A stretch of 64,000 nt of DNA from Todiramphus chloris collaris (GCA_025345505.1 JANVCC010000030.1:3522123-3586122), one strand, 5' to 3'. Numbered from the stretch's first letter, positions 22,501-36,388 are shown. Program-made: numbers and translations. The notes: a model not told the origin generated them from the letters alone.

Positions 22501-23199
22501 ACTCAGTCAGCTGAGCTCTGCACTGAATAACAGGAAATTATCATGACTAACGTTAGGCTGGTAGAAAAATTAATAGAGGTGAATAATAGCACAAGATACA
22601 TGGAAATCAACATTCTTCTCCTTGGAGGCTGTAGATGTAATCCACTTAATATTCTGTGGAACACAAGATTAATTTTCTTCAGCATAATGTATGTGAGGGC
22701 TTTTCTTTTTAGTTCGCTGGCAGAGGCATCACTGTGTTGCTAAAGCTGAGGGCAGGGGATTAGGAGGGGGAAGGATGCTGACCCAGCTTCCAGAGGATTC
22801 AGGAACAGCAAAATCTGGCTGGAGGGAGATTAAACTCCCCTGCTGGCAGGACTTCTCTGGAGGAAGTATGGCTGGGACTGGGTGTCTCGCACTGGGATGG
22901 CCCCTGTGGTGTTTGCCCCTCGGGCTGTGCTGTGTGTAGGATGTCTTTCAGCTCTCTGGATGTCTAAAATACTAGTGACTAGATCTCATTTGTTTGCGCT
23001 GTGTGGTCAGGCTCTCCTGGTGGGCTTCCAGTACAGAGCAGCGTACGGAAACCAGCTCCAGCCTTGCACTTATCCTTCACCACATACCTTTGCTGTGATT
23101 TTAAACTTGCAGAACTGCTGAGCTTTGTAGAGGTTCCTTTAAAATAATAATAAAGCAAACTCCCTGTTCTTTTTCTTTCACAAGATGGAAAGAATGCAG

Positions 23200-23370
23200 T
23201 GACTTGCCAAGCTTAAAGAGGAGTAGATATAGCAGAAATAAATAAAGCAAGCCCATTTATTTAAAGTTGATTAATCTGATATGTTCATAGTTTTCTAAAA
23301 TAAAATCTAGTCCCAGTGAGTTTAGCAAATCAAATAACAATAACAGCAATTAATTTAGAAGCAGTTACCA
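23200..23370. promoter_or_regulatory. Candidate conserved non-coding element
   Basis: An AT-rich stretch with GTTGATTAATCT (an HNF1-like half palindrome, about 23266-23277), ACAAT cores and CAATTAATTTAG near 23347. It has no simple-repeat structure. Regulatory role is inferred from texture only. Confidence 0.22.
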
Positions 23371-26300
23371 ATGTTTCTCGCCCCCTTTTCACATCCCTAC
23401 ACCCACGTGATTAATCTCACCACTTATGCCTGTGGGCCATATCCTGCTTGGGATGTGCAGTTATCTCTTTTGGGTTGGAGAAGGTGGACCTGGAGAGCAT
23501 CCTTCACATCCGAGTCTGGGGAAGGACTGTGGGCAGGGTCAAGATGGGCATCTGGTGGATGCTGGGCTCCTCGGTCACCCTGTCCCTGCAGGAGTGCTTG
23601 GTCTGCTGCTGGGTGGGATTTCTGTTGAAAATCTGAGTATTACGGGCTTACTTGCCTGGTTTGTTTTCCCATTTTGTGCTGGTCTTCAGCACGTGTGGTC
23701 TTACAGGGCTTGCTTTGCTGCTGCGTGCATGGTGTGTTAATGTTTCCAGCCTGCTTGCAAGAGCTGGTAAATAAACCTGGAGCTCTAGCAAAGAGCATTT
23801 TACTGGGCAGAGGCCAGATAATGTCACAGCTGGCTCCAGGGACCAGAGCTATCAGGAAGGTGTCATGGGGCTGTGATTTGATGGGGAGCTCAACTGATCC
23901 CATAAAGCAAAAGATGGTGATTGGATTTATGGGGCATCATCATGACTCACAAAGCAAAACCAGCACATCTTCCTGTGATGCCCGTGTGAGCTCCCTCTGC
24001 TTTGTCTTGGCTGAAGTGCTGTTGTAATGCATATATTAAATTAACTAAACTAACTAATCCTCACCCCCACCCCAAGTTTAGTATCTTGTGGCACTGGGGT
24101 TTGAAATAAAAAGCATCTTCCTCAATTTAGAAGAGTGGTCCACAATGTAAGAAGCCACCAAGAAATAAGGAAGGCTTGCTACGGGAAATACTTTACGACC
24201 TGGCAAAAAGTTCTTGCAGACGTTTCAGTGACTGTGGATAGTTTCTGACTTTCAGGCTGGTTTTGCAGCAGGTACCAGGCAGGCACTTGCATTTTGCTCC
24301 TGGACCTTCATTCCCCCCAGTTTAAGTAGGAGTCTGTCAAGACCAAAACTTCAGACTTCCTGCTGAGTCTGGTGTTATTGGAGGTAGCCTGTGGAATGCA
24401 GGAAAAAGGTGAGAAGTGGTGTTCCCCCCTCCTTCCCTGAAACATGTTAACTCTTGGGTGAGAAAGGTCTTTCCAGATAACGAAACCTTTATTTGATAGT
24501 CTTTTGAAGAACTTTGCTGCTTTGTCAAGGCAATTCTAGGAAAAAAAAAAGTGTTTACGGTGCACACTTTTGGGACCTTGTCATGTTTTTTACAGTCTAT
24601 TGTCTCCATCTTGCAGAGTTCTGCAACTAGTTGAATAATCAATAATTTGATATCATTTGCTCCCCATATTGTCCTTTTTTTGAAACTGTTGCTACTGGAG
24701 AATTATCTGATCCTCTCCTGTTAACCAGCCCTTGCAGAGCCAAGCTGGTAAGGAGCTGATGAAAAGTGATGGGCTGTGAGTAAACTCTCTGAAATGCACT
24801 TTGAAAACCAGTAGATAGCTCCACCTCCAGATGGTCTGTGAAAATGGGACTGCTGTGAGAAGCTCAACTGAATCCAGCAGGAAGGTGATGTTTCTCCAGA
24901 CACACATATAGGAAGTCCACCTTGTTTTCAACAACATATTAAAAAATAATGTCAGTCACTTTAAACTGGGATGTAGTGATTTCTGTCAGGTAAGGCTCTC
25001 CACCCATGTTGTCTCTCAGAAACTTCTGCTCCTGCTCTGTCCGATGGTATGAAGGGTTTCCAGCAGCTCCTCAAGCCCAAGCCCTCATGGTTGTGGTATC
25101 TTTGGCTGTAAATGCTCATCTGCTGATGGGTTTGTGACCATGAATGGTCACAGCTCTGGCCCAGGTGCCTTCTCAGCTCTCCCTTAGCTTTAAGTCTCTC
25201 TGAGGCTCAGCTCCTTGGCGTGCATGCATACGTACCCAGAGTGCGTGCTGGTTGTTGCACAGGTCCCTGCTGTACAGTGCTGTATTCTCTTGATTGTTGG
25301 TGCCACAATTACACAACTGTTTCATGCCTGTCAACTTTTCCCTGGTCATCTCAGCCCACGTCCTCAACCATACCTTAAAAGCAGGTAAAGAGGTGCAAAC
25401 CCACCCTACTTTAAAAGAGCAAAGGCTTTTAAGCTTGCTTTACTTTTTTTTGCTTCTCAATATATCTGGAAGTGGGACACTCTCCTATTTTAAAGCATTC
25501 CTCTGGCCATGACTCTGCCTACGAGGAAGGGCAAGGCTGTCCTTTCTTGATAAAGGCAAACCCAGATGGCTGACCTCAGCAGTCTCCTGCCAGGGCTGCT
25601 GAAGCTGGGGTGTCCAGCCTGTGGTGTCTTGGGAAAGGTGCAGACTGTCTTCTGAGCTGTCACCCCTGCAGACACCCACAGACCAAACCACCAACGTGAC
25701 CTGCTGGTGGAGACTGAAATTTTGCTTGCATGGGGGAGGGCTCTGCTTTTGGTGTGAGCTTGGCAGCAGCCTTGCTTTTCAAAGCCTGCCTCTAGGAGGG
25801 ATATGTTAAGAGGCTGTAGTTACTGAAACAGCTGCTTTGGTAAGTAATTAAACCAGCTCCTCTGAGAGCCCATAAACCTCTGACAGCATTTACTAGGAGG
25901 TAGCAATTTCAGCTTGATGCAAACATTTGCTGGCCGAGGTGAAACTCTTTATTTCTCAGAGGGATGAGAACTAAACATTTAGGAATAATATCTTACTGGT
26001 CTGAAACTGCAGATAAGTGACTTCCAGTGAGGAGAGAGTCCAGCTGCTGCGCTCTAATTGATGTCTGCATCTGAAGAAGTGTGGTACAATACCAGTAGTG
26101 ACTTTAGATCTTCTGGGGACTATAGATATGATTTATAATTGGCACTGTAGCTTTTTAGAGACACTGAGCTTAGCCAAGCCTTTTATATATTGTCCTGTTG
26201 AAGTTATGTGCTTGAATTAGGCAGCTGTTGAAGTGGCTGATTGTACCGGGACCACATTCATCTAACCATGGCATTGAAAACCTCGGGGTTCACTTAGCAG

Positions 26301-27971
26301 TGATGCTTTTGCTAGAGCTTCTGCACTGATTGACTTGTAGCTCTTCTAGATGAACACTCTTCTGTGAACTGGAAGGAGGGCTTATCATACAACTGCAAAC
26401 AATTTGTGGAGACCTTCCTGGGGATCTCTGGGATGTGCTGTAGAGCTTTAAAAATGAGAGAGTATTGTTTGATTTGAAGGGAGCCCAACTTAAATGAAGA
26501 ATAAATAGAATTGTCTTGAGGGGTATGGAATATTGCAGCCAGCATCCTCTTACCACGGTGAGACTCCTGGAGCCCAGATGTTGATCTTTATTAGCTTCAA
26601 GTCAAAACTCATTTTCTCTTGCGTGAGTGACATCAGAACAGGATGGAGTCACCTTGCTGCTAGTGATGCTTAGGTCAGGCTTTTGAAGGAGTGGGGATGA
26701 GGCTTGGACCCCTTTTATTTTAGAGACTATAAGCATGTAGCTTGTAGATGGCTTTTCCTTTAACTGGGCTGCTCCAGTGTTGGAGCAAGGTTAGCTTTAT
26801 ATACGTCAGTGTCATCACTGTTGTCCTCTCGTGGTATCACTAGTGCCTCTTGGGCTGTGGGATTTACTGTCTGCAGTGGTACAAATCTTGATTTGGCAGA
26901 TCTTTGTTTCCAGGTCTGCACATTCCTTACTGTCTTGGAACTCCTGTGCTTCCTATTTGTGAAGGGTGTACAGAATGGCTGCTTTTTCTGCTGATGTGAT
27001 AGGAAGGAGAAACTAGGTGAGAAGAACTCAAACTCTGTGTGTGCCAGTACTAGTCTGTGAGCAGGACACCTGGAATGGTAGTAGCTTCAGTGGCTTGGCC
27101 TCAGCAGGACCAAGCGGGACTGCGTATGTGCATGGGGGACTTTCTCCTTTTCTTCCTTCAGTCATGGTGTCGGCTATACTTTTGCTGGCTGGTGGCTACA
27201 AATCCACACTTACATCTTAAATTGAGCAGGTAACAGTTGAAAGAGTAATCCTGCTTTATTGACTGAAAACCAAAATGTGGTGATTAGTTCTTATTTAATT
27301 TTACTATTGCAAACTATTGGCAGGTCTTAACGTTTTTGGGAAGGACATAGATGCGTATGTGGTGGATGGAGCTTTGCTGCAGCAAGAAGCTAGGGAGAGG
27401 AGTGCTGGAGCCCTTGGAGAGCTGATTTGTGGTTTAGGAAGAGGAGATGGCAGAGTGCAGAAGTGGCTCTCAGTAGGGGCTGGAGGAAGAGTTCCTCGTG
27501 AGATGCTGAAGGGGAATGGTTGAAATAGATTTGTAAACAGGCTTCTCTCAGCTGCCAAGTGGAGAAACTTTTCTCCTGTTAAACTGCTGTCAAGGCTAAG
27601 TAATTTTCTTTATGCTTTATAGGATTGTTGTTTCTTGACTAACATCTTCGTTTAAGATACGGAGCTGGGTGTTTGGGGGTGAGGGAGGACAAACTGCTTC
27701 TTCAAAATGAAAACAAACCCCTCTGAGTTCCTGATTACTCTTCCAAGTGGAGCAGCTTGTATTGCTTGAGTAGGCAGGAGGTGCAGTGGTAGATGGCATT
27801 GATGATAGTTTGTCTTGTGAGTCTCTGGATGGGTGGGCGAAGGAGGGGGAAAGTACCAAAGCTAGGAGGAGAAGATGTGAGATTAAGCAATCCCTATGAG
27901 GGCTGAATAGCACCCAGGAGTCCAGTGTGGTTCTGCTTCATTACTTGGTGTCTAACCAAAGCAAAGTACCT

Positions 27972-28030
27972 TAAAAAACCAACCAAACAAACAAACCCAA
28001 AAAAACCCAACCAAAAAGCCCAAAGAAACC
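27972..28030. repeat. A/C-rich low-complexity tract
   Basis: A run of AACC, AAAC and AAAAACCC units; the complement reads GGTTTTTTT. Similar tracts recur at about 32448-32512 and 51170-51228, and as the T-rich complement at other sites. Confidence 0.8.
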
Positions 28031-29199
28031 TGTGCAGCATGTTGAGGGTTCTTTTGCACTGCTTTAATTAATGGTCAGGCTTAAGGCGATGTCTGTGTGA
28101 TGGAAAGGCAGTGTTAGAAGCTTAAAAAGGTAACGTCCCCATCCTCTTTTTCTGGATGTTCCTAGGAACTCCATCAATATTTTGTTGCCTTGGCCTTTGC
28201 CTTCCTGCTTTGCTTGCTGTTGTTTGAAGCTTTATGGGTAATCCTCTCCTAGCTTATGAAGTCCATCTTCTTATTACTCACAGGACTCTTAGCTGGAGGT
28301 GCCTTGGAGTTGGAGACAATTAGTAGATTACTATAAAGCAACTGTGTCTTCAAGTGCTGCTCAAATTGTCCATTTTTCTCTGACTACATGCCATTTGGGG
28401 TAGCATCCCCATGGTGATCTGAACCCTGTTCTGTCAGATCATGCAAGTGTTTCAATTCCTGCTGTAGAAGCCAGTGTAAAACGTATGGCAAAATGGGTGA
28501 GTTGATGTGTCTTCAGAGGGAATAGCACATGGCTTCTTAGAGCTTGAGTTTGCTCAGGTCCTTATTCTTGGGAGATGTGTGTGGCTGTCTACAGAGGTTC
28601 TGCCTTTGTTAACATGAAGGGTGGCTTCACAGGCTGTAGCCCAGCTCAGGAATTTGGCCTTGGGAAACAAAATCTGGACAAACATACAGTGTGTGAACTA
28701 AAGACTTGATCCTTAAGCTCATTCCTCATGCTGATGCTTTGTGTAATCAGAAATACATTACCCTGATGACAATTTTATGTGCTGAATTGAATTGCTGAAG
28801 GGCCTTTCACCAACTCCTGCATTCCTTTGAAGGCTTTTCTCACATTCTGTATTACTGAGCTTCCTCTCCTGGGTGTAGCTTGGTGGGGTAAGAAGATTCA
28901 ACTTTCTCCAGGCAGTTGTGTACGTACACTAGAGACAACTGCTTATGTTGAGAGTGCCAGCAGCTGCCATACGGCCAAGCTGCGGGATGCTGGGTGGGAT
29001 CCTGGCTCCCCTGTGCACACAGGCTTTCTGCGTGCCCTGGCATTGCCATTCATTTACAAGAGCCAACTGCTGGGAGGGCAACGACCCTTTGGTGCTTCCT
29101 GGTGCCAAAGATCTCTCCTTGTGACTGTCAGGCCTTGTCTAAGTAGAGGCACCTGCACACAGATAGAGCTTGGTGGTCTGGTATCGAGGGTTGTGAATA

Positions 29200-30297
29200 A
29201 AAGCTGGTGAAATATGGATTTGATGGATGGACAATTCAGTGGATAAAGAACTGGCTTGACGGCCGCTCCCAAAGAGTGGTTGTCAATGAGTCACTATCCA
29301 AGTGGAGACCAGTGACAAGTGGAGTCCCTCAAGGATCAGTACTGGGACCAGTCTTGTTTAACATCTTCATCAGTGACATGGACGGTGGCACTGAGGGCAC
29401 CCTCAGCCAGTTTGCTGATGACACCAAGCTGTGTGGGGAGGCTGACACGCTGGAGGGAAGGGATGCCATCCAGAGGGACCTTGACAGGATGGAGAGCTGG
29501 GCCCATGCCAACCTCATGAAGTTCACCAACACCAAGTGCAAGGTTCTCCATCTGGATTGGGGCAATCCCAAGCACCAGTATAGGCTGGGCAGTGACTGGT
29601 TTCAGACAGCCCTGAAGAAAAGGACTTGGGAGTGCTGGTGGATGAGAAGCTCAACATGAGCCATCAGTTGGCCTCGCTGCCCAGAGGGCCAATCGTGTCC
29701 TGGGCTGCATCAAGAGAAGCGTGGCCAGCAGGTCAAGGGAGGTGATTCTCCCCCTCTACTCCACTCTGGTGAGACCTCCCCTGGAGTACTGCGTCCAGTT
29801 CTGGAGCTCCTATTACAGGAAGGATATGGATGTGCTGGAACGTGTCCAGAGAAGGACCATGAGAATGCTCAGAGGGCTGGAGCACCTCTCCTATGAGGAC
29901 AGACTGAGAGAGTTGGGGTTGTTCAGTCTGGAAAAGAGAAGGCTCTGGGGAGACCTTATTGTGGCCTTCCAGTATCTGAAGGGGGCTACAAGAAAGCTGG
30001 GGAGGGACTTTTTAGGCTGTTGGGCAGTGATAGGACTGGAGGGAGTGGATTAAATCTAGAGATAGGTTGATTCAGGTTAGACATTAGGAAGAATTTCTTC
30101 CCCATGAGGATGGTGAGACACTGGAACAGGTTGCCCAGAGAGGTGGTGGAAGCCCCATCCTTGGAAGTTTTTAAGCTCAGGCTGGATGGGGCTCTGAGCA
30201 ACCTGCTCTAGTGGGAGGTGTCCCTGCCCCTGGCAGGGGGGTTGGAACTGGATGATCTTTAAGGTCCCTTCCAACCCTGATAATTCTATGATTCTCA
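29200..30297 (+). mobile_element. CR1 LINE, 5'-truncated, with decayed reverse-transcriptase sequence
   Basis: About 1.1 kb of a chicken-repeat-1 non-LTR retrotransposon. In the frame from 29207 it reads through the second half of the reverse-transcriptase domain: [14 protein letters not shown] (about 29318-29359), and the catalytic-type FADDTK segment (about 29411-29428). The frame is lost near 29600-29700, and a second frame from 29721 carries the carboxy-terminal region ending LRELGLFSLEKRRLWGDL. The 3' end is typical: GGATGATCTTTAAGGTCCC and ATTCTATGATTCT at 30283-30295, with no poly-A tail. 5' truncation and frameshifts make it immobile. It is inserted in the sense direction of TNIK. Confidence 0.92.
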
Positions 30298-33199
30298 ATG
30301 GCTTTGTAAGTTCTTGAGGATGCCTGATGAGTTTAATGGGATCTCCTGTTAAGGCTGTTTTATGATGGAGCTGTAAGGAAGAGGCTCATAAAATCCTGAT
30401 GTTTGGGAACGTTCGTTGCACAGGCTTTATTCTTATGGGAGATTAAAAAACCTCTCCTAGCGCCATGGAATTGCTTCAGCTAACTAATGCCCAGGGATGC
30501 TTCTCTGTTACTGACCCATAACTGCCTGCTGCCTCCAGTTAACGCAGTGTGTTTTCCTTCTCTAGGGTTATAACATTTGCTTAATGACTGGTTATCTCCC
30601 TGATTTTTGTCTGGAAGTTGTCATTAGCTGCTCGGAATTGGGGGACTAAGTGCACAATGATTACAGAGGCTCTGATCTCTCATTTCCCCTCCCGTGCATT
30701 CACAGCAATCGTGGTTTAATTGGTGTGCCCCTCAGTTCTCCCCGAGCACCTCTCCGCTGCCGCCTTCTGTAACCCTGTTACATACCTTTTGTGTGGTCTA
30801 GAAGGGATAAAAATGAGGCTTCTTCAAGGAAAACAAGCGAGTTTGGTGTACAGACTGTGTATAAATGCTGCTTCTGTTTGTGGCCATGTTTAAGGACAGC
30901 TAACTGGTGATCCCCTAACTCAGTGGCTGCCATAGTCAGCACCCATCCACCTGCGGCCCCCAACCCTTAGCTTGCTTAGCCCTGGATATGGATATTATTC
31001 TCTAAACAGCCTTCTCAAGTGAAGTGTTGTCTGCTTGACACCTTGGACTCGTTGAGACGTTGCAAAGTAGGCAAGGATGCCTCTCAGCTCTAGTTCTGTG
31101 GGGTCTGGGTTGGGCAGAGCAGAGCAGTTTTAAGCAGGAGCATGTTCCTGCTGTGAGCCCCACTGCTGCGTGCTCCGCACCGATAAGCCCTTCAAAAGGG
31201 ATGCCTGTTTTGTTGCTGAAATTTGGATGCATCCTGCTTTATCATCCACTTACAGAAGTCCCTTTTCTAATAATGCAGCAGTTTTAAATATAATGTTTAT
31301 CAAAATAAAGTGGGCTTTTTTTATTTTCCCCATGATACTACTGGAAAAGATGATGCTCCTGCCTTGTGCGTCTCAGACTGGTTTTAGCCACTGAGACTTT
31401 GGTACCACTGATTTTCCTGGGAGATGAACAAGGAGCATAACAATTTCCCACTTGAATTTGAGCCTGTCCTGGCTGCAGCTGTGGAAGCAGAGTCAGATCC
31501 TGGCATGTGAGATCTTGGGTGCCAGCCTGTCCCTGGCCAGAGGACCACCGGGACTGCACAGCCCTTGCCACGGGTGCCGCTATGCAAAACATTTCCCACC
31601 CCATGAGCAACTGAAAGATCCTCTTGTTGAGTGTTGCGTTGCTTTATGAACAGGCCCATGCCTGAGTTTGCTCTTGTGTCTTCTGGCACGAATTCCAATG
31701 AAATCTTCCTCCTCAATGAGGCTTTGTGTACTGTGCCGGGGCTGGTGGCACCTTCCTACGGAGAACGCTACAGCTGGGTTCTGCTGGGAGCTGGGTGCTG
31801 AGTCTGCACCGCCCCAGAAAGCGTGCCTTTTTCAACTGAAAATAAGCTCTTTCTTTCCTTACCAGGCAGTGGTCGATCTGTGCATCACTGCAGGTCTAAA
31901 ATGGGAGTAGCTGGTAGTTGATGTGCAAATGTCCACGGGTGTCCCTGCACAGCTCTGCAAGCCCTGCCCAGGTTTGTGCGGCTGCCTCTGCCCTGCTCCC
32001 AGACCCTGGAGCTGGTGTGGGGCAGGTGGGTGCTGGTGGCAGCTACGGACCCAGGATGAGATTAACCTGTTTTGAAACCAGCCCTGCCTTGCTGCAGTGC
32101 ATGTGTGGTGGGGTCTCTGGAGCACAGCCCCAACAGGCACTGGCTTTTGCCTCTGCCCCTCATTTTCTGATCCCCTCCTTTGCTCAGTGGGCTGGCAGGA
32201 AAGAAGCGGGGACTCCACCTTGGTAAAGGGGTCTTGGCAGATCCCTGGTGCTATTACAACCATACAAGTCCTTTTCTGAGTGAAGCTAATGTAGAGCTGA
32301 AAGTTGTCTGTGAGTTTATCTTAAATGCTGCTCCTTTTCCCTCATTTTAAACAGTGCATCTCCTCTTCCCAAACTAACAGATCACTTCGATTCACCCCCC
32401 TCTTTTAATTGTGGGCTCGTTATTTAGTCCAGAGGTTTTCAGTTTAAAAAAAAAGAAACACAAAAAACCCAGCCAAACAAACAAAAAAACCACCTGAAAA
32501 ACAAAAAACCCCAGTGTTTTTACAGGCAGTCCAGGATGCAGGAGGAGGTGGCAGCTGTAGCAGGAGGGTCGTAGCCTCACAGACCCGGGGTCCCCCTTGG
32601 ATGAGGAGAGGACCTCAGCAGGAGGTGGTGGGCACTGGGCTGGAAGCAGCTGCTTCTAATGAGCTTTGAGGCCACCCCTGGCCGAGTGCAACCCAGCGCG
32701 CTGCTGCGAGCCCTGATCTGCGGCACAGGCTATATTTGGTCTGAGATTACTCCCTGCTTGGCCTGGATTGGTCCCTGTCGAGGCTCTGCAGGGTGGATGT
32801 CTTTTCTCCTGGCTAACATCGAAGCCCCCATGCAGCTTATCTCTGTACTTTCCTCCCTTGCTGCCCACTCCAGCCTGCCCGAGCTGCTGCTGCTGCTGCT
32901 CTCTGGTACCCTCCTGAAGCATCTCGGCTGGGGTTCTGTGGGGTGCAAGGTGCAGGATGTGCCCCTGGTACCAGGGACAGCCTATTCCCCATCAGCCGTT
33001 AGATGCAAAGCTCTTCTATTTGTAGGTACTGCTGCAGGGGAGGCAGTGGAAAGAGGGGATTTATTTATTTGTTTATTCCTGACCACGCAGTCCTCTGCTG
33101 TGTATTTTTCTGGAAGGGCCTTTAAAAACATGTTACTCCTGGGCACCAACAGTGGTTGTTGGGGAGAAGCGTTTTTCCTTCAGAATGATCCCTATCAGC
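30298..33199. other. Intron 1: no gene seen
   Basis: Intronic sequence between two CR1 copies. It has an A-rich/ACC tract at about 32448-32512 and a GCT-type short run near 32883-32900. A long open + frame at 32659-33585 starts here and ends inside the next CR1; it is discussed as a finding and not called a gene. Confidence 0.6.
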
Positions 33200-33760
33200 A
33201 CCAGCGTGGCCAGCAGGACCAGGGCAGTGATCATCTCCCCACACTGAGCACTGGGGAGGCTGCATCTCAAGTCCTGGGTTCGGTTTTGGGCCCCTCACTC
33301 CTACAAGGACATAGAGGGAATTCTCTGTGTCCAGAGAATGGCAACAGAGCTGGGGAAGGGTCTTGTGAGGAGCCGCTGAGAGACCTGGGGTTGTTGAGCC
33401 TGGAGAAGAGGAGGCTCAGGGGAGACCTTCTTACTCTCACCAACTCCTTGACAGGAGGTTGGAGTTGGATGGGGTTGGGCTCTCCCAAGGAACAAGTGAT
33501 AGGGCAAGAGGCAATGGACTCAAGTTGCACCAGGGGAGGCTTAGATTGGACATTAGGAAAAAATGATTCCCCAAAAGGGTTGTGAAGCCCTGGCCCAGGC
33601 TGCCCAGGGAGGTGGTGGATTTCCTGGAGGGGTTTCAAAGTCATGGAGATGTGGTCCTGAGTGATGTGGTTTAGTGATAGACTTTTGGCTGTGCTGGACT
33701 TCATTTGGTTGGACTTCATTTTCCTAAAGATCTCTTCCAAACAAAATGATTCTGTGATTT
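33200..33760 (+). mobile_element. CR1 LINE 3' fragment
   Basis: It matches the carboxy-terminal end of CR1 ORF2 and its 3' UTR: LRDLGLLSLEKRRLRGDL is readable at about 33375-33428, followed by TTAGATTGGACATTAGGAAA, CCCAGGCTGCCCAGGGAGGT and a terminal ATGATTCTGTGATT at about 33746-33759. The subfamily differs from the copy at 29200. It is 5'-truncated and diverged. Confidence 0.88.
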
Positions 33761-36388
33761 GACTCCCTGCTGCACAGGACTAAATTAGGCTGAGGAGGGC
33801 AGCGTGTCTAGGAGGAGACATCAGCCCCTCTGCTCACTGAGGCACATTGCTGGCATTCCCACTGTGTTGCTGTGGCTGTGCTGAGATGGGGCTGCTTGTG
33901 CCAGCAGCCAGGGGAGAAGTGTCACTCAGATGCCCAGTTACCTTGGTGATGCTTCTGGAAAAATGCAGAAAGGAAGCAGGACAGAAGGGGACATTCAGCC
34001 AGAGAAATTGCTCTCTGGGTGGGAGCTGGAGCTGGATGATGTGGATATGGTGGGAGCAGTGGGGGAAAGCCCTCCTGGGGCATGAGCAGCCCCTGGCTAG
34101 CAGAAAGCTGCCCTGGCCAGTGTGGGCTGGTGGTGGCAGCGAAGGTGGGCACAGGGCTGGTGGTTCTGCCACCAGGTAATGGATGGACTTGGATAAACCT
34201 CGTCTGAAGTTTGCACATGTTCGAGGAGTGAGAAGTGACCTGGGATGGTGGGAAGGGGTACTCTTTGTTTTGAGGGTTGGTGGAAAGAGGTTGGAAAACA
34301 TACTGTGAAGAGCAGCTCTCTTTATCAGAAATGGCCAGCTGCATCCCTGGATGCGTCTCCAGGCCTCCTGATCATCTGCCCTAGGCACAGCTTTCTTCTC
34401 TCTTAATCGCCTAGAGAATATTCAGAAATAGATATACTTGTAGCACTGGAAAAGCCTCTTTCAGAGTTGTTTCAGCACTGCAGAAAACAACCCCTTAGGA
34501 AAGAAACTCAAGAAATAAACAGCAGCTGCTGCCATGTTTCCTGCTCCCCCACCCGCTTTCACACCCAGTTTGTGGAAACCCAGTGCAGCACCACTGGTTC
34601 CCTTTCCCATCTGTGGCATTTGCCTGCCTGGTCCCAGGGTACTGAAGACACGGGATGTCCACACCCAGCCGAGATGCTGTGTGCTAGAAACCTGTTGGGC
34701 CACAGCTTCACCCATGGTGTCTGAGTGTCTGGCTGAAGGTTCATTTGGGTACGTTTGCACCAGGACAGAAATGTCCTCAGTGGTCTCTGAGCCTTCTTCC
34801 TGCACAGCTCCTCTGCCATTTGCTGCAGACTGGACCACTGAAAGCTGAGCTTGGAGCTCCCTGGGGCTTCCCGGACAGCAGCCTGGGTATACATAAGTTG
34901 TGTGGGTGATGGAGAAACAGGCAGGAGTGGGATGTGGCATTTCTAAACATCTGGGGTGATCAGAGGGGTTGCTGTGACCCTGCCGTGGAGATGTGCCGGA
35001 CCCCGGTAGGTATGCAGCTGTGCACGTTTGGGGCTGTCTGGAAAGCTGCCTCAGTCACGTCAAGACTTAGATTAATTTACTTGTGGCTTTATTAATCTGT
35101 TGAACCTCACATCTCTGTGATGCTGACAAAGACCCAGTGTTTGACTTTTGGATCCAGAAGTCATCTTAAGCCCATGCGGGCTTTGTAATGAATGAAACCT
35201 CTATGTCCACAGCCTGGGGGTGGGTGTCCCTCTCCAGTCTCCCACGGGGTGCTGCTGCCTGATCCTCCTTTGCCTGTTAGAGCCGTTAACCGACCCGTCT
35301 GCAGCCTCTCGGGTGGCAGCTGGCAGCCCTCTGTTCGACGGGATGCCAAGTCATTCGATAGCTCGAGCGACTCAAAATCCAGCAGGGAGGATGGGTGGTG
35401 GTGTGGGAGCCAGGGTCACCCATGCCACAGGTGGGCTGGGGGGTGTGGAGACCCCCAGGGTGCCGGGACACCTCTGCACCCACTGTCTTCCAGGGGGATC
35501 ACACTATCCCAAAGTGGAGTGATGAGTACGGGAGGAGGAGCGGAAGAGTATAAATAAAGCTTCTGGAAGGGGAAAACCCACTGAGAGGAGAAAATAGCAG
35601 CAGTAGGTTATTCTTTCCCCACCCTCCCTCGTACCTCTCGGCTTGTATCATCTTGTAACTGTGCCGGCGGGTGTGCTCCAGCTTCCGCACGTTTGCGCGA
35701 CTGCCCTTCCCCCGGCTGGGCACACACCGGCTGGAGGGGAGTCTGGGGATGGGGTTTGGTGCTCTGATGCCACCTTCCAAATCATCGTGTCCTCGTATTG
35801 CATCGCCCTAGGTCTGCTCATCTCAGTTGACAAACCTGAATGTCAACGGTCAGGATGTGCCAAACCAAAAATGACATTTCGGCTGAGTAAGGCTAATGAT
35901 GCGGAACTCAGGAATAGACCTGGAAAGCCCTGTTTGGAGCCCAAAAGTGACATCCTGGCAGTTATCTTGTTTTAAGAAGCAGAGAAGATAAGAAAAATCT
36001 TGATTTGAACAGCACGTGGTTGCTATTGCATTTAAAACATACACTGACCGTTCACATTTCAAGCAGGTGACAGACAGAAGGATCAATGCTTGCTCACAGG
36101 CACCAGCCCAGTATCTCCAGAGGTATCTCCCGGTACCTCCAAGCATCTCCAGATGGTGGGCAATGCTGGGCAGAGCTGTGCTGCCAGCAGTGCTGCGGCT
36201 GCCCGCGCCGGGAGGGCTTGGCAGGGCTGTCACTGGTGCAGTGCTGTGCTGCTGCTCATTGGCACTGCAGTGCTGATCCCAGTGCTGCCTAAAGCTTCAA
36301 ACACTCAAAACATGTCAGTGAAATGTTGATCTGTCTTTGCTGAATATTTATTTTTGCAGAAATCCGGAAGTATTGCTTATTAAATACT
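33761..36388. other. Intron 1, distal part: no gene seen
   Basis: Intronic sequence leading to the exon 2 acceptor. CpG is somewhat higher around 35200-35760. No exon, RNA gene or large repeat was recognised. Confidence 0.6.

Larger units (their letters stand above)
19555..29199. other. Intron 1: no gene seen
   Basis: Nearly 10 kb of intronic DNA without a recognised exon or large mobile element. It includes a GTTTT-type T-rich tract at about 22125-22190, an AT-rich candidate element at about 23200-23370, and an A/C-rich CCAACCAAACAAAC-type tract at about 27972-28030. Confidence 0.6.
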
